From an uncultured Pirellulaceae bacterium (lineage in GTDB: Bacteria > Planctomycetota > Planctomycetia > Pirellulales > Pirellulaceae), in NCBI GenBank assembly GCA_938040995.1, contig CALHZT010000158.1, positions 1 through 40,154 on the forward strand: a stretch of 40,154 nt of DNA. Direction: 5' to 3'. Each line of letters starts with the position of its first letter. Position 1 is the first letter of the stretch. Shown one piece after another: positions 18,501 through 26,705 of this stretch. The notes under the pieces were generated by a model. It did no database searches. It was not told where the DNA came from and saw nothing but the letters and a program-made list of their open reading frames with translations. Both the position numbers and the translations under genes were made by a program.

Positions 18501-19072
18501 GCAGATTTGGCTTGGCGACGCTACCGACCCTGCAAGGTGGGCTTGAATGGCAAGTCGACTACAGCGATCCTTTGACGGTTTGGTTGCGAGTTGTTGGCGA
18601 CTTTGGAACTAATGGCGACTTCGATGGCAACGGCGACTATGCCTGTAACGACATCGACGCTCTTGTCGCGGAAATTGTAGGTGGTGCGAACAGTGCGAGC
18701 TTCGACTTGACCGGAGACGGACTGGTAAACGGTGCTGATCTGGATTCTTGGCTGGCCGAAGCGGGAGCCGCCGAACTTTCTTCTGGCAACCCGTATCTAT
18801 ACGGCGACGCGAATCTCGATGGCTCGGTCGATGTCTCCGATTTCAATATCTGGAACGGTAACAAATTTGCTCCGGTTTCCGCATGGTGTGCCGGCGACTT
18901 TAATCACGATGGCTCGGTTGATGTCTCTGATTTCAATATCTGGAACGGGAACAAGTTTCAGTCGTCAGACCAGTTGACCTCCGTGCCAGAGCCGGGTGCG
19001 GAACTTTTGATTCTGCTTGGTATGTTGGCTGGTTCGTGCGTTCGCAAACGTCGCATCTGCCAAGTCGCTTAA
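15527..19072 (+). CDS. Secreted repeat protein with dockerin-like module and PEP-CTERM tail
   Basis: 1181 residues from the ATG at 15527, which has GAGGGGA 6 nt upstream and is followed by a signal peptide (basic MFRHKFGIGR, hydrophobic core, CKA cleavage area). Upstream in-frame starts would bury that signal. Residues 30-1000 are rich in Gly/Asn/Thr/Ser with repeated short beta-strand-like units (NVGNGGQL, LNVNGGVVDFANGRV), resembling autotransporter-like beta-helices. Residues 1028-1151 hold four calcium-loop motifs such as DANLDGSVDVSD, a dockerin-like module. The tail VPEPGAELLILLGMLAG plus RKRR fits the PEP-CTERM sorting signal recognised by exosortase, so a surface or matrix location is likely. 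No catalytic domain is seen. Confidence 0.9.
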   Translation: MFRHKFGIGRLFTLCVIVATVSGTVCKAANVNWDDGGAGKLWSIISNWQPNAVPGSGDDVFIGNLAAASGDATLINQDFSIGSLTLSGGASANTLMNRLTMNGPLSIGLASDFILPEHAAGSGTASLQIVGDIDVSNLGEFRLEGGYARIGGAVDVNLGGEFGGYGDFQFVNGLNGVQTLFTNNGSLKTGRAAGAAATERFRLQLRANDTDARIDLDGVNNNRVVNLVENTTLDIDMRLAAFSGAMTMDPGTILGLTDNLEFTGGGRLIVDASSATGGVQDTATIRGATVSLNTGSTIEVNSGTLIFDADYSGNSQTAQVHLAARTGLVFNGTADVNQMSLAVMSHVTVNGDATLRADLDDLSGALGTATLNVGNGGQLSLPSSTGVYSGTLNVNGGVVDFANGRVDVGANGKLVMNGAGSVSRLVGAPVDLRGELRATGGGTSRVDNPLVFLADSSSIVESGSDLFINASVNFLGGSNHTGAGDLLLGGNLTVVGDTVINMPNGRVEVDSSNNNRSLQVNRDLTINAVSLRNDIGRVDRGSYTVNIDNTDSTFEVNLAGSNDWTLGPEGIVNIDGLATLQTSIAGSPLNVNGTINVNNSTRFSARVDIESGGAIELATGTLHLDGGNASEPNQINDGTIAGAAGTLSSLDSGLRGHGIVAPRIFFNGSSDVIAERGTLRILNEVVRADIVGAVSGATINLFQALDTSDVTALQLTGGAVTGGIVNNLGITRGFGTINTVGFDNESQLLSSGNGTLILDTLNAPDIDGTSNDGIISAMGGNLTIVDAIADAFDGRALVGTGHVLELQQPWEMGAAGRLSMTGNAVTPATLLGEIVRIDGQINIGGQSVFEAPALFRAGSQVSLPASSDTLRFRSGVTINPDVVFSGDGNVVLEDGLNAIISGAVIDVAVRNEATIGPTSAGDPVHLRSFEQTATGSLGFRLDGTNVGEYTQFIVDENVALDGGLQVVLDPAFTPAVDDSFLLLQATTGFVTGRFGLATLPTLQGGLEWQVDYSDPLTVWLRVVGDFGTNGDFDGNGDYACNDIDALVAEIVGGANSASFDLTGDGLVNGADLDSWLAEAGAAELSSGNPYLYGDANLDGSVDVSDFNIWNGNKFAPVSAWCAGDFNHDGSVDVSDFNIWNGNKFQSSDQLTSVPEPGAELLILLGMLAGSCVRKRRICQVA

Positions 19073-19115
19073 GCAAATGCAAACTACCTGATTCTCCCCG
19101 TTCCTCGAGAACGAT

Positions 19116-19155
19116 CGATGCCCGACGCACGAATGCGCCGGGTATCGGCATTTTT
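19116..19155 (+). terminator. Strong rho-independent terminator after the PEP-CTERM gene
   Basis: Arms 19116-19129 and 19134-19147 pair over 14 positions with one A-C mismatch and one G-U pair, closed by a CGAA tetraloop, and are followed by GCA and five T (19151-19155). It lies 43 nt after the stop codon. Confidence 0.88.
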
Positions 19156-19260
19156 GTTGGCGGATGATTTGTTGCGGTGTCGCTTTTCAAATACACCCGT
19201 AGAATGGGCGATCTTGGCGTCCGTTTGCCACACCTCCTCCCCACCGCTCACGAACAACCA

Positions 19261-20232
19261 ATGTCAAATTCAAATCCCGGTGCGAATGCGATCGAGCTCA
19301 CCGGCGTCACCAAACGATTCCGGAACCAGACAGCCGTTGACCGGCTGGATCTGACCGTTCCGACTGGCAGCATTTACGGCTTTATCGGTCCCAATGGTTC
19401 TGGCAAAACGACGACGCTGCGGATGATCCTTCGCATCTTTCCTCCGGATGAAGGCACCGTTTCGGTACTCGGCCAGATTCAGGGCAAGACGGCCGACGAT
19501 CGGTTGGGCTACCTCCCCGAAGAACGTGGCCTCTACAAGCGAATGAAGGTTCGTAGCCTGCTCAACTACTACGCGAGATTGAAAGGCCACTACGACTGCA
19601 AAGATGACATCGAGCGTTGGCTAACGCGGCTGGATGCGACCAGTTGGGCTGACAAGCGAATCGACGCGCTGTCGAAAGGGATGGCCCAGAAAATTCAGTT
19701 CATCTCGGCAGTGGTCGCAAGACCGCAGCTGGTTATTCTTGACGAGCCGTTTAGCGGTCTTGATCCAGTGAACCTCGAAGTACTCCGTGATGCTGTCTTT
19801 GAATTGCGGCAAGCGGGTACGACCGTCATCTTTTCGACGCATGATATGGATGTCGCGGAGAAGATGTGCGACACCATATTTATGATCTTCAAAGGTCGCA
19901 AGGTGCTCGATGGGACGCTGGAAGATATCCAGTCGCAATATCCTGCCGATCGAGTCCGCATCCGCTTCGCATCACCAGAAACGCAGATGCCGGAGATCAG
20001 TGGCATCACCGATATTGAACATCAAAAACCGTTCCATGAATTTCGCATGGAAGATCCGTCCGATTCGCAAGCCATACTGCGCTCGCTGTCTGATGCGGCG
20101 GAACTGAGTCACTTCGAAATTATTCGTCCATCGCTGCACGAAATATTCGTGCGGATCGCAAATCCTTTTTCCGACGATGTCGGAGAGAACATGAGCGATA
20201 ACGCTACCCTGTCGAATTCAGCACCTTTCTAG
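19261..20232 (+). CDS. ABC transporter ATP-binding protein, NatA-like
   Basis: 323 residues from the ATG at 19261 (MSNSNPGANAIELTGVTKRF). An in-frame start at 19177 adds 28 unlikely residues. Walker A GPNGSGKT is at 43-50, the YLPEERGLY segment at 84-92, signature LSKGMAQK at 137-144, Walker B LVILDEP at 157-163 and the switch histidine in STHD at 194. The C-terminal 100 residues form the extension common in NatA/CcmA-like exporters. It lies 7 nt before an ABC-2 permease and is its likely partner. The exported substrate cannot be told; NatAB exports sodium in Bacillus, but other substrates are equally possible. Confidence 0.93.
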   Translation: MSNSNPGANAIELTGVTKRFRNQTAVDRLDLTVPTGSIYGFIGPNGSGKTTTLRMILRIFPPDEGTVSVLGQIQGKTADDRLGYLPEERGLYKRMKVRSLLNYYARLKGHYDCKDDIERWLTRLDATSWADKRIDALSKGMAQKIQFISAVVARPQLVILDEPFSGLDPVNLEVLRDAVFELRQAGTTVIFSTHDMDVAEKMCDTIFMIFKGRKVLDGTLEDIQSQYPADRVRIRFASPETQMPEISGITDIEHQKPFHEFRMEDPSDSQAILRSLSDAAELSHFEIIRPSLHEIFVRIANPFSDDVGENMSDNATLSNSAPF

Positions 20233-20239
20233 ATATACC

Positions 20240-21574
20240 ATGAGAAAAATTTTCACCATTGCCGCACGCGAATACCGGGCCATGGTTGGCACGAAGGCGT
20301 TTCTGCTTTCGATCATCATGATGCCAATTCTGATGGGTGGCAGCCTGCTCGCGATGCAGTTTCTCAAGAATACCGGCAGTATTCAGGAACGCACGATTGC
20401 GCTAATTGACCACTCTGGTGAAATGCGTCCTTCGCTTCAGATGGCGGCCAACGTCAACAACTCACAGGTTGAAAAACGCAAGAACAGTGAGGACAGCGAA
20501 GAAACCGAATTCGCCATGACGAAGGGAGCCAAGTACAGCCTCGAAGTCATCGATTCGGCAACAGCCAGTGACGATCTTCGATTCGAACTGTCGGAACGCA
20601 TCCGCAACGGCGACTTGTATGCATTCGTTGAAATTCCCGAAGAGGTTCATCTTGTTGATGACGAAGGAAACCCGAAGCATGTTGACTTTTACTCGGAAGA
20701 CTCCGGGCTTTCTGATTCAAAACGTTGGGTGACGCAAGCCATCAATGATCGCGTCGCTGCCATTCGATTGCAAAACGAAGGCATTGATTACTCGACGGTG
20801 AAAATCGCGCAAACGCCGACTCGGGTTCGTGGGTTGGGGCTGCTGAGCAAAGATGCGGATGGCGCAATCAGCAAGGCGAAGGAAAAAGACGAGCTGACCG
20901 CCATCTTCCTGCCGATGGGCATCATGATGCTGATGTTTGGTGTTACGCTTCTGGCGGCTCAGCCGATGTTGGAAAGTGTGCTCGAAGAAAAGTCGCAAAG
21001 GATTGCCGAAGTCCTGCTTGGTAGTGCGAATCCGTCCCAGTTGATGGGTGGAAAACTGATTGGTACCGTCGCCGGGTCACTGACGGTGTTTACGATTTAC
21101 GCCCTTGGAGGATACATCCTCTGTCGATACCAGGGGTATGACGATCTTGTTCCTTTTCGCATCGTGCCCTGGTTTGTACTATTCCAGGTTTTAGGCGTAC
21201 TCTTTTACTCGGCGATTTTTATGGCCGTTGGGTCTTCGGTATCCCAGCTGAAAGAGGCGCAATCGTTGTTATTGCCTGTGTGGATGATGTTGATGATTCC
21301 ACTCTTTGTCTGGATGCTGATCGTGCAGGAGCCGAACGGATCGCTGGCGACGGGGCTATCTCTGTTTCCGCCAGCCACGGCGTCGATGATGGTGTTGCGC
21401 ATGGCGACTGGCGCCACGATACCGTTATGGCAGCCGATTACGGGCGTGATCGTTCTTACGCTTGCGACGGCGTTTGTGGTTTTTGTTGCGGGGCGAATAT
21501 TCCGCGTTGGCATCCTCTGGCAAGGGAAGACGCCGAAGTTTAGCGAACTGATTCGCTGGGCGTGGTCCGGCTAG
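20240..21574 (+). CDS. ABC-2 type permease, NatB-like
   Basis: 444 residues. One membrane segment lies at about 20-40 (AFLLSIIMMPILMGGSLLAM), then an extracytoplasmic domain of about 180 residues (charged, with YSEDSGLSDSKRW), then five more membrane segments from about 225 to the end (IMMLMFGVTLLAAQPML, TVFTIYALGGYIL, WFVLFQVLGVLFYSAIF, LLLPVWMMLMIPLFVWML, VIVLTLATAFVVFVAGRIF). The loop EEKSQRIAEVLLGSANPSQL is characteristic of NatB/ABC-2 permeases (EEK...RI.EVL). It is 7 nt downstream of its ATPase and almost surely cotranscribed. Confidence 0.92.
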   Translation: MRKIFTIAAREYRAMVGTKAFLLSIIMMPILMGGSLLAMQFLKNTGSIQERTIALIDHSGEMRPSLQMAANVNNSQVEKRKNSEDSEETEFAMTKGAKYSLEVIDSATASDDLRFELSERIRNGDLYAFVEIPEEVHLVDDEGNPKHVDFYSEDSGLSDSKRWVTQAINDRVAAIRLQNEGIDYSTVKIAQTPTRVRGLGLLSKDADGAISKAKEKDELTAIFLPMGIMMLMFGVTLLAAQPMLESVLEEKSQRIAEVLLGSANPSQLMGGKLIGTVAGSLTVFTIYALGGYILCRYQGYDDLVPFRIVPWFVLFQVLGVLFYSAIFMAVGSSVSQLKEAQSLLLPVWMMLMIPLFVWMLIVQEPNGSLATGLSLFPPATASMMVLRMATGATIPLWQPITGVIVLTLATAFVVFVAGRIFRVGILWQGKTPKFSELIRWAWSG

Positions 21575-21601
21575 TTGAGAGACTGGAGACTGGTTCCCGA
21601 C

Positions 21602-21619
21602 GTCGCGATTTTTCGTGAC
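21602..21619 (+). other. Small hairpin between natB-like gene and beta-propeller gene
   Basis: GTCGCGA-TTTT-TCGTGAC folds into a 7-bp stem with one G-U pair. It is not followed by a T run, so it is not a classical terminator. No function is assigned. Confidence 0.35.
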
Positions 21620-21662
21620 AATGCGTGTTCCGGGTCCACTACCTCAATGAAGGAATCTCGCT

Positions 21663-22967
21663 ATGCGACGCCAACCTGCGAAAACCGTTTTCGTTTCTCT
21701 TTACATCCTTGTTCTGTCAGCAACCTGCTTCGCCGAAGACTGGGCACGATTTCGTGGGCCGAACGGATCCGGGGTCAGCAAGAGCAGCGACATTCCGCTG
21801 GAATGGGATGACGAGAAGAACATCAAGTGGAAAGTTGACTTGCCCGGTCCCGGTAGCTCCAGTCCGATTGTATTCGGCGATCGAGTCTATCTGACCTGTT
21901 ACACCGGGTATGGAGTCGACAGGGATAATCCAGGTGAAGCTTCTGGTCTGGTGCGGCATCTGTTGTGCTTTGACCGCACGAGTGGCAAAGAAATCTGGCG
22001 GGCATCCGTCGCTGCAGACGCCGATGAAGACGCGTATGAAGGCTTCATCACCGAACACGGATTCGCGAGCAGCACACCCGTGACGGATGGCGAGCATATC
22101 TACGTTCTTTATGGAAAAACAGGCGTCGTCGCATTCGACATGAATGGCAAGGAAACGTGGAAGTCAGCCGTTGGTACCCAATCGGATCCTTACAAGTGGG
22201 GCGGTGGAGCGAGTACGGTTCTTGCCGGCGACTTGCTCATTGTAAACGCAGCCAACGTTGGCCGTTCGATCGTGGCGCTCGACAAAGCGACAGGTAAAGA
22301 AGTCTGGAAGTACGCTGACGAAAAACTTGTGAACTGCTGGTCGACTCCGATCATGGTCAATGCAAGCGGCCGCGAAGAAATGGTGATGTGCGTCCCCGGC
22401 AAGATCGTCGCACTTGATCCAAAGACGGGTGACGAATTTTGGGTCGCCGATTCGCCGATCGCCAATACAACTTGTGCCAGCCTGGTTGAGCATAACGGTG
22501 CCGTATTTGCGATGGGTGGTCGAGCCGGTGATGCCGTTGGTGTTCGCTGTGGTGGCGAAGGCGACGTGACCGATACGCACACTTTGTGGGTAAAGAAACT
22601 TCGATCCGGAATTGGTACGCCCGTCGTGGTTGGCGGCAACATGTACTGGGTTTCGACTGGGACTGCATTCTGTGCCAGTTGCGAGACGGGTGAGTATGTT
22701 TACAAGGAACGAATCGGAGAGCAAAAAGGCGAGGGCAGCCGTCGGCCCGCTGGCAGTTACGCCTCAGCGTTGGCGGTTGGGGATAAAGTCATTCTCGTGA
22801 CAAGGAACGGCAATTCCTACATCCTGAACGGTTCAGCCGAGTTTGATCAAGTCGCCGAGAACAAGCTTGAGAATGACGAAGGTCCTTTCAATGCGACTCC
22901 TGCTATCAGCAACGGCGAAGTGTTTATGCGGTCAAACAAGTCGCTGTATTGCATCTCGAAAGGGTAG
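21663..22967 (+). CDS. Exported PQQ-type beta-propeller repeat protein
   Basis: 434 residues. A signal peptide (RRQPAKTVFVSLYILVLSATCFA) is followed by DWARFRGPNGSGVS, a start typical of planctomycete PQQ-binding-like beta-propeller proteins. Repeats with the propeller blade pattern recur: LCFDRTSGKEIWR, VAFDMNGKETWK, VALDKATGKEVWKY, VALDPKTGDEFWV. No dehydrogenase catalytic residues or haem motif are evident, so a scaffold or binding role in the periplasm, BamB-like, is more likely than an enzyme. It lies 88 nt after the ABC permease and may not belong to the same unit. Confidence 0.88.
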   Translation: MRRQPAKTVFVSLYILVLSATCFAEDWARFRGPNGSGVSKSSDIPLEWDDEKNIKWKVDLPGPGSSSPIVFGDRVYLTCYTGYGVDRDNPGEASGLVRHLLCFDRTSGKEIWRASVAADADEDAYEGFITEHGFASSTPVTDGEHIYVLYGKTGVVAFDMNGKETWKSAVGTQSDPYKWGGGASTVLAGDLLIVNAANVGRSIVALDKATGKEVWKYADEKLVNCWSTPIMVNASGREEMVMCVPGKIVALDPKTGDEFWVADSPIANTTCASLVEHNGAVFAMGGRAGDAVGVRCGGEGDVTDTHTLWVKKLRSGIGTPVVVGGNMYWVSTGTAFCASCETGEYVYKERIGEQKGEGSRRPAGSYASALAVGDKVILVTRNGNSYILNGSAEFDQVAENKLENDEGPFNATPAISNGEVFMRSNKSLYCISKG

Positions 22968-23179
22968 CGAAGGGATATCGCCGAAGCAGAGAAATTTCGA
23001 ATTCGGGAATGTTGTAGCCGGGCTGGCAACAGCTCGGGCGCTGCTTCTTAAGCGTTCACACGCGGACGGGTTTACGCATTTCCCGGTCAGGATCCTGCTG
23101 ACGTAGCTCCAGAGAGTGTAGAGATCTGTCGCAAGGTGATTCGCCCGAAGTGCTGCCGCTCCGGCTACCCAGGCGATGC
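22968..23179. other. Convergent intergenic region
   Basis: 212 bp between the converging beta-propeller and M50 genes. A weak inverted repeat GTCAG/CTGAC (23086-23090/23098-23102) surrounds the palindrome CAGGATCCTG. No clear terminator with a T run is visible. Confidence 0.4.
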
Positions 23180-24211
23180 CTACATAATGAGGCCTCTCGC
23201 CGGGAAGCAGAGAAACGGGATCGAAAGTGATACCCATCCGAGCGCCGTTCGGAACCATCCGAGCGGCACACGGTCATTGGATGTCGGTGGATGGTCTACG
23301 CCCATAAGCGTGACCAGAATCAGCATCACACTCCAAATGCCGACTCGAGCCAAAACTACATAGGCAATCGCCGTCAGCAAGAAAATTCTCGCAACCCAAT
23401 GGCCACGCTTCAGCAGCAATGCGTAAATGACGTGGCCGCCATCCAGCTGACTGATGGGCATCATATTCAGGCCTGTAATCAGCAGGCCAACCCAGGCAGC
23501 CATGAAGTACGGGTTAAGCTGACTGATCGACACACGACTGATCGAATGAAGTTCCGGTCGCTGCCATGAGATCATCGCCTTTACGATCCACGGAAGGTCC
23601 AGTTGATAAGGACCAGATGCCGGGATGGTCATGTCCAGATCCCGAATTCCCAGCCAGAGGATTGGTATCGCGACCACGAGCCCAGCCAGCGGGCCAGCGA
23701 TTCCGATATCGAACATCTGTTTCCGGTCGGCCCGGTGTCCGGCCATGCCGATGACCGCGCCCATGGTGCCGATCGGCGAAACAGGAAACGGAATGAAGAA
23801 CGGAAAGCTCGCAGCAATTCGATAACGAATCGTGGCGAGGAAGTGCCCCATTTCGTGAAGTCCAAGGATGGCAAGCACGCACCCCATGTAGATGAGTCCC
23901 TGTTGCCAATGTGTCAGGATGGCCCGCCGAAACTCCAGTCCGTTACCAAGTGACAGCGCGCCGTTCCATGACGTGGCACCTGCGATAAAGGTCGACAGGC
24001 AAGTCACGAAGAACAGAATCAGTGGCAGCCACCGGCGTCGCGGCTTGGGGCTGGAAAGCAGTTCGTTTGTCAGGACGGGATAATCCTGAGTCGCTGGTAA
24101 CGCAAATTCACCGAGCTCGTCGGGCGTTTGCTGTTTTTCGTTCGGAAGCGTGGACGACGAAATCGAGTCGCCATTGATCGCTGCATCTTGGGGATCTGCC
24201 GAATTTGCCAT
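23180..24211 (-). CDS. M50 family membrane metalloprotease (site-2 protease type)
   Basis: 343 residues. About 58 N-terminal residues are hydrophilic; hydrophobic segments follow. The zinc site HEMGH is at 119-123 inside LAILGLHEMGHFL, and the third ligand region LDGGH is at 256-260 in NMMPISQLDGGHVIYALL, both on predicted membrane segments as in site-2 proteases. Such enzymes cut membrane-bound anti-sigma factors or signal peptides. No PDZ domain is seen. The ATG at 24211 lacks a good ribosome-binding site; TATGAT with TGn extension sits only 7 nt upstream on the minus strand. The substrate is unknown. Confidence 0.93.
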   Translation of the reverse strand: MANSADPQDAAINGDSISSSTLPNEKQQTPDELGEFALPATQDYPVLTNELLSSPKPRRRWLPLILFFVTCLSTFIAGATSWNGALSLGNGLEFRRAILTHWQQGLIYMGCVLAILGLHEMGHFLATIRYRIAASFPFFIPFPVSPIGTMGAVIGMAGHRADRKQMFDIGIAGPLAGLVVAIPILWLGIRDLDMTIPASGPYQLDLPWIVKAMISWQRPELHSISRVSISQLNPYFMAAWVGLLITGLNMMPISQLDGGHVIYALLLKRGHWVARIFLLTAIAYVVLARVGIWSVMLILVTLMGVDHPPTSNDRVPLGWFRTALGWVSLSIPFLCFPARGLIM

Positions 24212-24217
24212 AGCGAA

Positions 24218-24226
24218 ATCATACCA
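24218..24226 (-). promoter_or_regulatory. Extended -10-like element immediately upstream of the M50 gene
   Basis: On the minus strand TGGTATGAT ends 6 nt before the ATG at 24211, an extended -10 (TGnTATGAT). If used, transcription would start at or next to the start codon, giving a leaderless mRNA. No -35 is visible. Confidence 0.35.
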
Positions 24227-24330
24227 AAACGAGACGCTACGACTCTACCTCGGTGCGATAGCGCGTCGCATAACTCTCTTTGTAACCGTTCACGGATATT
24301 TACGTTTCCCCAGGTTCGAGAGGGGCAGGC

Positions 24331-24384
24331 AAAAATTTTCGGCGTTCGTCCGCAAAGCGAAATAAGTCAGTCTGCCGCCGAAAA
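24331..24384 (-). terminator. Possible terminator of the TIGR01777 gene
   Basis: On the minus strand, arms 24384-24376 and 24344-24336 (CGCCGAAAA against TTTTCGGCG) pair perfectly over 9 bp with a 31-nt loop and are followed by five T (24335-24331). It lies 43 nt after the TIGR01777 stop and before the M50 gene. The large loop lowers confidence. Confidence 0.45.
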
Positions 24385-24426
24385 ATTGAGCCAGACCCTT
24401 GCCCGCGTGAACGGCTATCTCCCTTT

Positions 24427-25407
24427 TTACGCGACTTGTTGGCGTTGAGTTCGCCACTTCCCGGCAAGGTTGGTCGCCGCCGTTCCCCACTCCGGAAACC
24501 TGAATTGGAATCCGGAATCGGAAAGCAACGTTGGAACTACCCGGCGACTTTTGAGAACCAGCTCGGATTCTGTACGTAGGCAAAATGCCGCCAGTTCGAC
24601 CATCCACCTCGTGGCCGGGATTCCTATGAGCGTGCCCCAAGCCGATCGCAACTTTTGCATGAAGCGCGAGTAAGGAATTGGATTTGGAGCCGCGAGGTTG
24701 ATCGGGCCTGTCAGGTCGTCACGCTCGATCAACCAGTCGACGGCCGTCATAAGATCCTCTTCGTGAATCCAGGAAACGAATTGCTTCCCATCACCCACCG
24801 TTCCACCAAGACCCCACCGGGCCAGTCGCGAAAGCGTATCGAAAACGCCGCCCGCGTCAGGGCTCATCACCATCGCCATTCGCATCAGCACAAGTCGCGT
24901 GTTTGGCAGGTATGCTGCATTCGCCGCGGCTTCCCAACTGGTCGCCACGTCGATGCTAAACTCCCACGTGTCAGGCATCTTCTCATCATCGACGCCAAGA
25001 ATGCCTGTAACTTCGTCGTTCGCCGCGTCGTAGCGGTGGGAATAGATTGTCGCGGTACTCGCTTGCAGCCATACTTTTGGCGGAAACTTTGCCAGCTCGA
25101 TGGACTCGGCGATGGCGTTTGTCGACAGAATTCGCGACTGCTTGATGCGATGCCGATTCTCTTTATGGTATCGGCAATCCACACTTCGTCCGGCGAGGTT
25201 GATGACAACATCGCACCCGTCAATCTCCGATTGCCATCCCTCGTCTCCATCCAGGTTACAACCGTCCCAGTGGACCTGTCGCCACGGGAGCGAAATATTG
25301 GCGTTCGGATTGCGAGTGAGCACGACGACTTCGTGCCCTTTCCCCGCGAGTGACCTCGCCAGGATCGTACCGATCTGCCCGCTGCCGCCGGGGATGACAA
25401 TCTTCAT
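24427..25407 (-). CDS. TIGR01777 family NAD(P)-dependent epimerase (YfcH-like)
   Basis: 326 residues. The Rossmann dinucleotide motif GGSGQIG is at 7-13; VINLAGRSVDCRYHKENRH and ASTATIYSHRYD, the family-specific replacement of the SDR active-site region, mark TIGR01777 (YfcH-like) proteins. The C-terminal part shows GPINLAAPNPIPYSRFMQKL. AGGAG lies 4 nt before the ATG. The substrate is not known for this family. It is divergent from a DUF1990 gene with 170 bp between, suggesting common control. Confidence 0.92.
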   Translation of the reverse strand: MKIVIPGGSGQIGTILARSLAGKGHEVVVLTRNPNANISLPWRQVHWDGCNLDGDEGWQSEIDGCDVVINLAGRSVDCRYHKENRHRIKQSRILSTNAIAESIELAKFPPKVWLQASTATIYSHRYDAANDEVTGILGVDDEKMPDTWEFSIDVATSWEAAANAAYLPNTRLVLMRMAMVMSPDAGGVFDTLSRLARWGLGGTVGDGKQFVSWIHEEDLMTAVDWLIERDDLTGPINLAAPNPIPYSRFMQKLRSAWGTLIGIPATRWMVELAAFCLRTESELVLKSRRVVPTLLSDSGFQFRFPEWGTAATNLAGKWRTQRQQVA

Positions 25408-25577
25408 GATACTCCTGACATGGTATGTGAATCGTAACCGTCAGACAGTAAACCGCAGATTCCATGGGCTAAAAACTCCCGAGTTGCCCTGTATCGAGCG
25501 GAACATATTGTGAGTTAATGCTGCCGCAGCCTGTCGGTTAAGACTCCTGTGCCCTTCCCTGATTCTGGAGAACCGAG

Positions 25578-26234
25578 ATGTTTCTGCTGCGTAAACCTAC
25601 CGCAGATGATATTCATCACTACATTCGCGACCAGCGAAGCGAGTCGTTCTCGTACGAAGATGTTGGGCTATCCGAATATGATGAGCACCCGCGCGGTTTC
25701 GATGTGGCTAACCATTCGGTTGAGCTGGGAACCGGAATGCAGGCTTTCGATGCGGCTTGCGAAGCGATTCGCAACTGGAAGATGTTTCCGCGAGAGATGG
25801 CGTCGCTTTATTGGCCCTCGATCGAACCCGTCGCCGGTAGCGAAGTCGTCGTGGGATTCCGAATCGGCCCTCTTTGGTCGCTCAATCCGTGTCGCGTCAT
25901 TTATACCGTCGATTCCAATTCTGACTCAGTCGCAAAGTATGGATTTGCCTATGGCACGCTGCCCGGGCATGTCGAAAAGGGCGAAGAGCGATTTCAAGTC
26001 GTGTGGGACAAGGTATCCGGTATCGTCAGCTACGAGATCTTTGTTTTCTCGGCGGCTCAGCATGTGCTCGCAAAGATTGGCTATCCATTTGTGCTTTTGC
26101 AGCAGACGCGATTTCGCCGATTGTCCGGTTTGGCAATGCAACGAGTGGTGGCAGATGCGGACGCAAGGAAGCTGTCAGTTGCATCGGACAGTGGAACTTA
26201 TCGAACAAATTCGAACCGAATGGTCAGCGCGTAA
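25578..26234 (+). CDS. DUF1990 family protein
   Basis: 218 residues, with GGAG 9 nt before the ATG. The match to DUF1990 rests on WKMFPREMASLYWPS, VVVGFRIGPLWSLNPCRVIYTVD and the hallmark FAYGTLPGHVEKGEERF (about residues 118-134), followed by a lipocalin-like strand pattern. Its function is unknown. It faces the TIGR01777 epimerase across a 170-bp divergent promoter region and converges on a hypothetical gene 13 nt away. Confidence 0.85.
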   Translation: MFLLRKPTADDIHHYIRDQRSESFSYEDVGLSEYDEHPRGFDVANHSVELGTGMQAFDAACEAIRNWKMFPREMASLYWPSIEPVAGSEVVVGFRIGPLWSLNPCRVIYTVDSNSDSVAKYGFAYGTLPGHVEKGEERFQVVWDKVSGIVSYEIFVFSAAQHVLAKIGYPFVLLQQTRFRRLSGLAMQRVVADADARKLSVASDSGTYRTNSNRMVSA

Positions 26235-26247
26235 CCCTCTATCCAAA

Positions 26248-26664
26248 CTAACTGTCCCACCGTACCAGGTAGGCTTCGCCGTCGCGACACACGACTAGCA
26301 GATCAAAGTTGGTTTGAGTTCCTGTCGAATCGTCGATGTCACAGAGCATCTGACTCGGTGGCTTTCGACGTTGGTTCGGCCCAAATGTAAACGAAATGAG
26401 AGACCCGTCGATGCCTTTCTTCCATACATTTGTCCAAGGTGGCTTGTTTCTTAACAAGGCATCAATCTGCGATTTGTTGAATTTGACGCGAATCGTTGAG
26501 TGACTGTCGCCAGAGAACGACAGTTCAGTGTCACTGGTGCCGCTGACCTCGGCGTGAAACGGAACGGCAATCCCTGTTCGCCAATAGAAACTGCCACGGT
26601 ATGTCAACGGCGTGAAATTGACTGCCGGTCCAAAAGACACAGGAGCTAATCCCGTTGTCAACAT
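26248..26664 (-). CDS. Hypothetical protein
   Basis: 138 residues of unrecognised family. Composition is ordinary for a soluble globular protein: several beta-like stretches (FDLLVVCRDGEAYLVRW at the C-terminus), one CDIDD, no membrane segment, no signal peptide. An in-frame stop lies 27 nt upstream of the ATG, so the start at 26664 is plausible though no ribosome-binding site is seen. It lies downstream of the HNH gene on the same strand with a gap of 41 nt. Confidence 0.55.
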   Translation of the reverse strand: MLTTGLAPVSFGPAVNFTPLTYRGSFYWRTGIAVPFHAEVSGTSDTELSFSGDSHSTIRVKFNKSQIDALLRNKPPWTNVWKKGIDGSLISFTFGPNQRRKPPSQMLCDIDDSTGTQTNFDLLVVCRDGEAYLVRWDS

Positions 26665-26705
26665 GAGCCGCTTTGACGTTGTGATTCGCTAGTCTGGCCG
26701 CTTGT

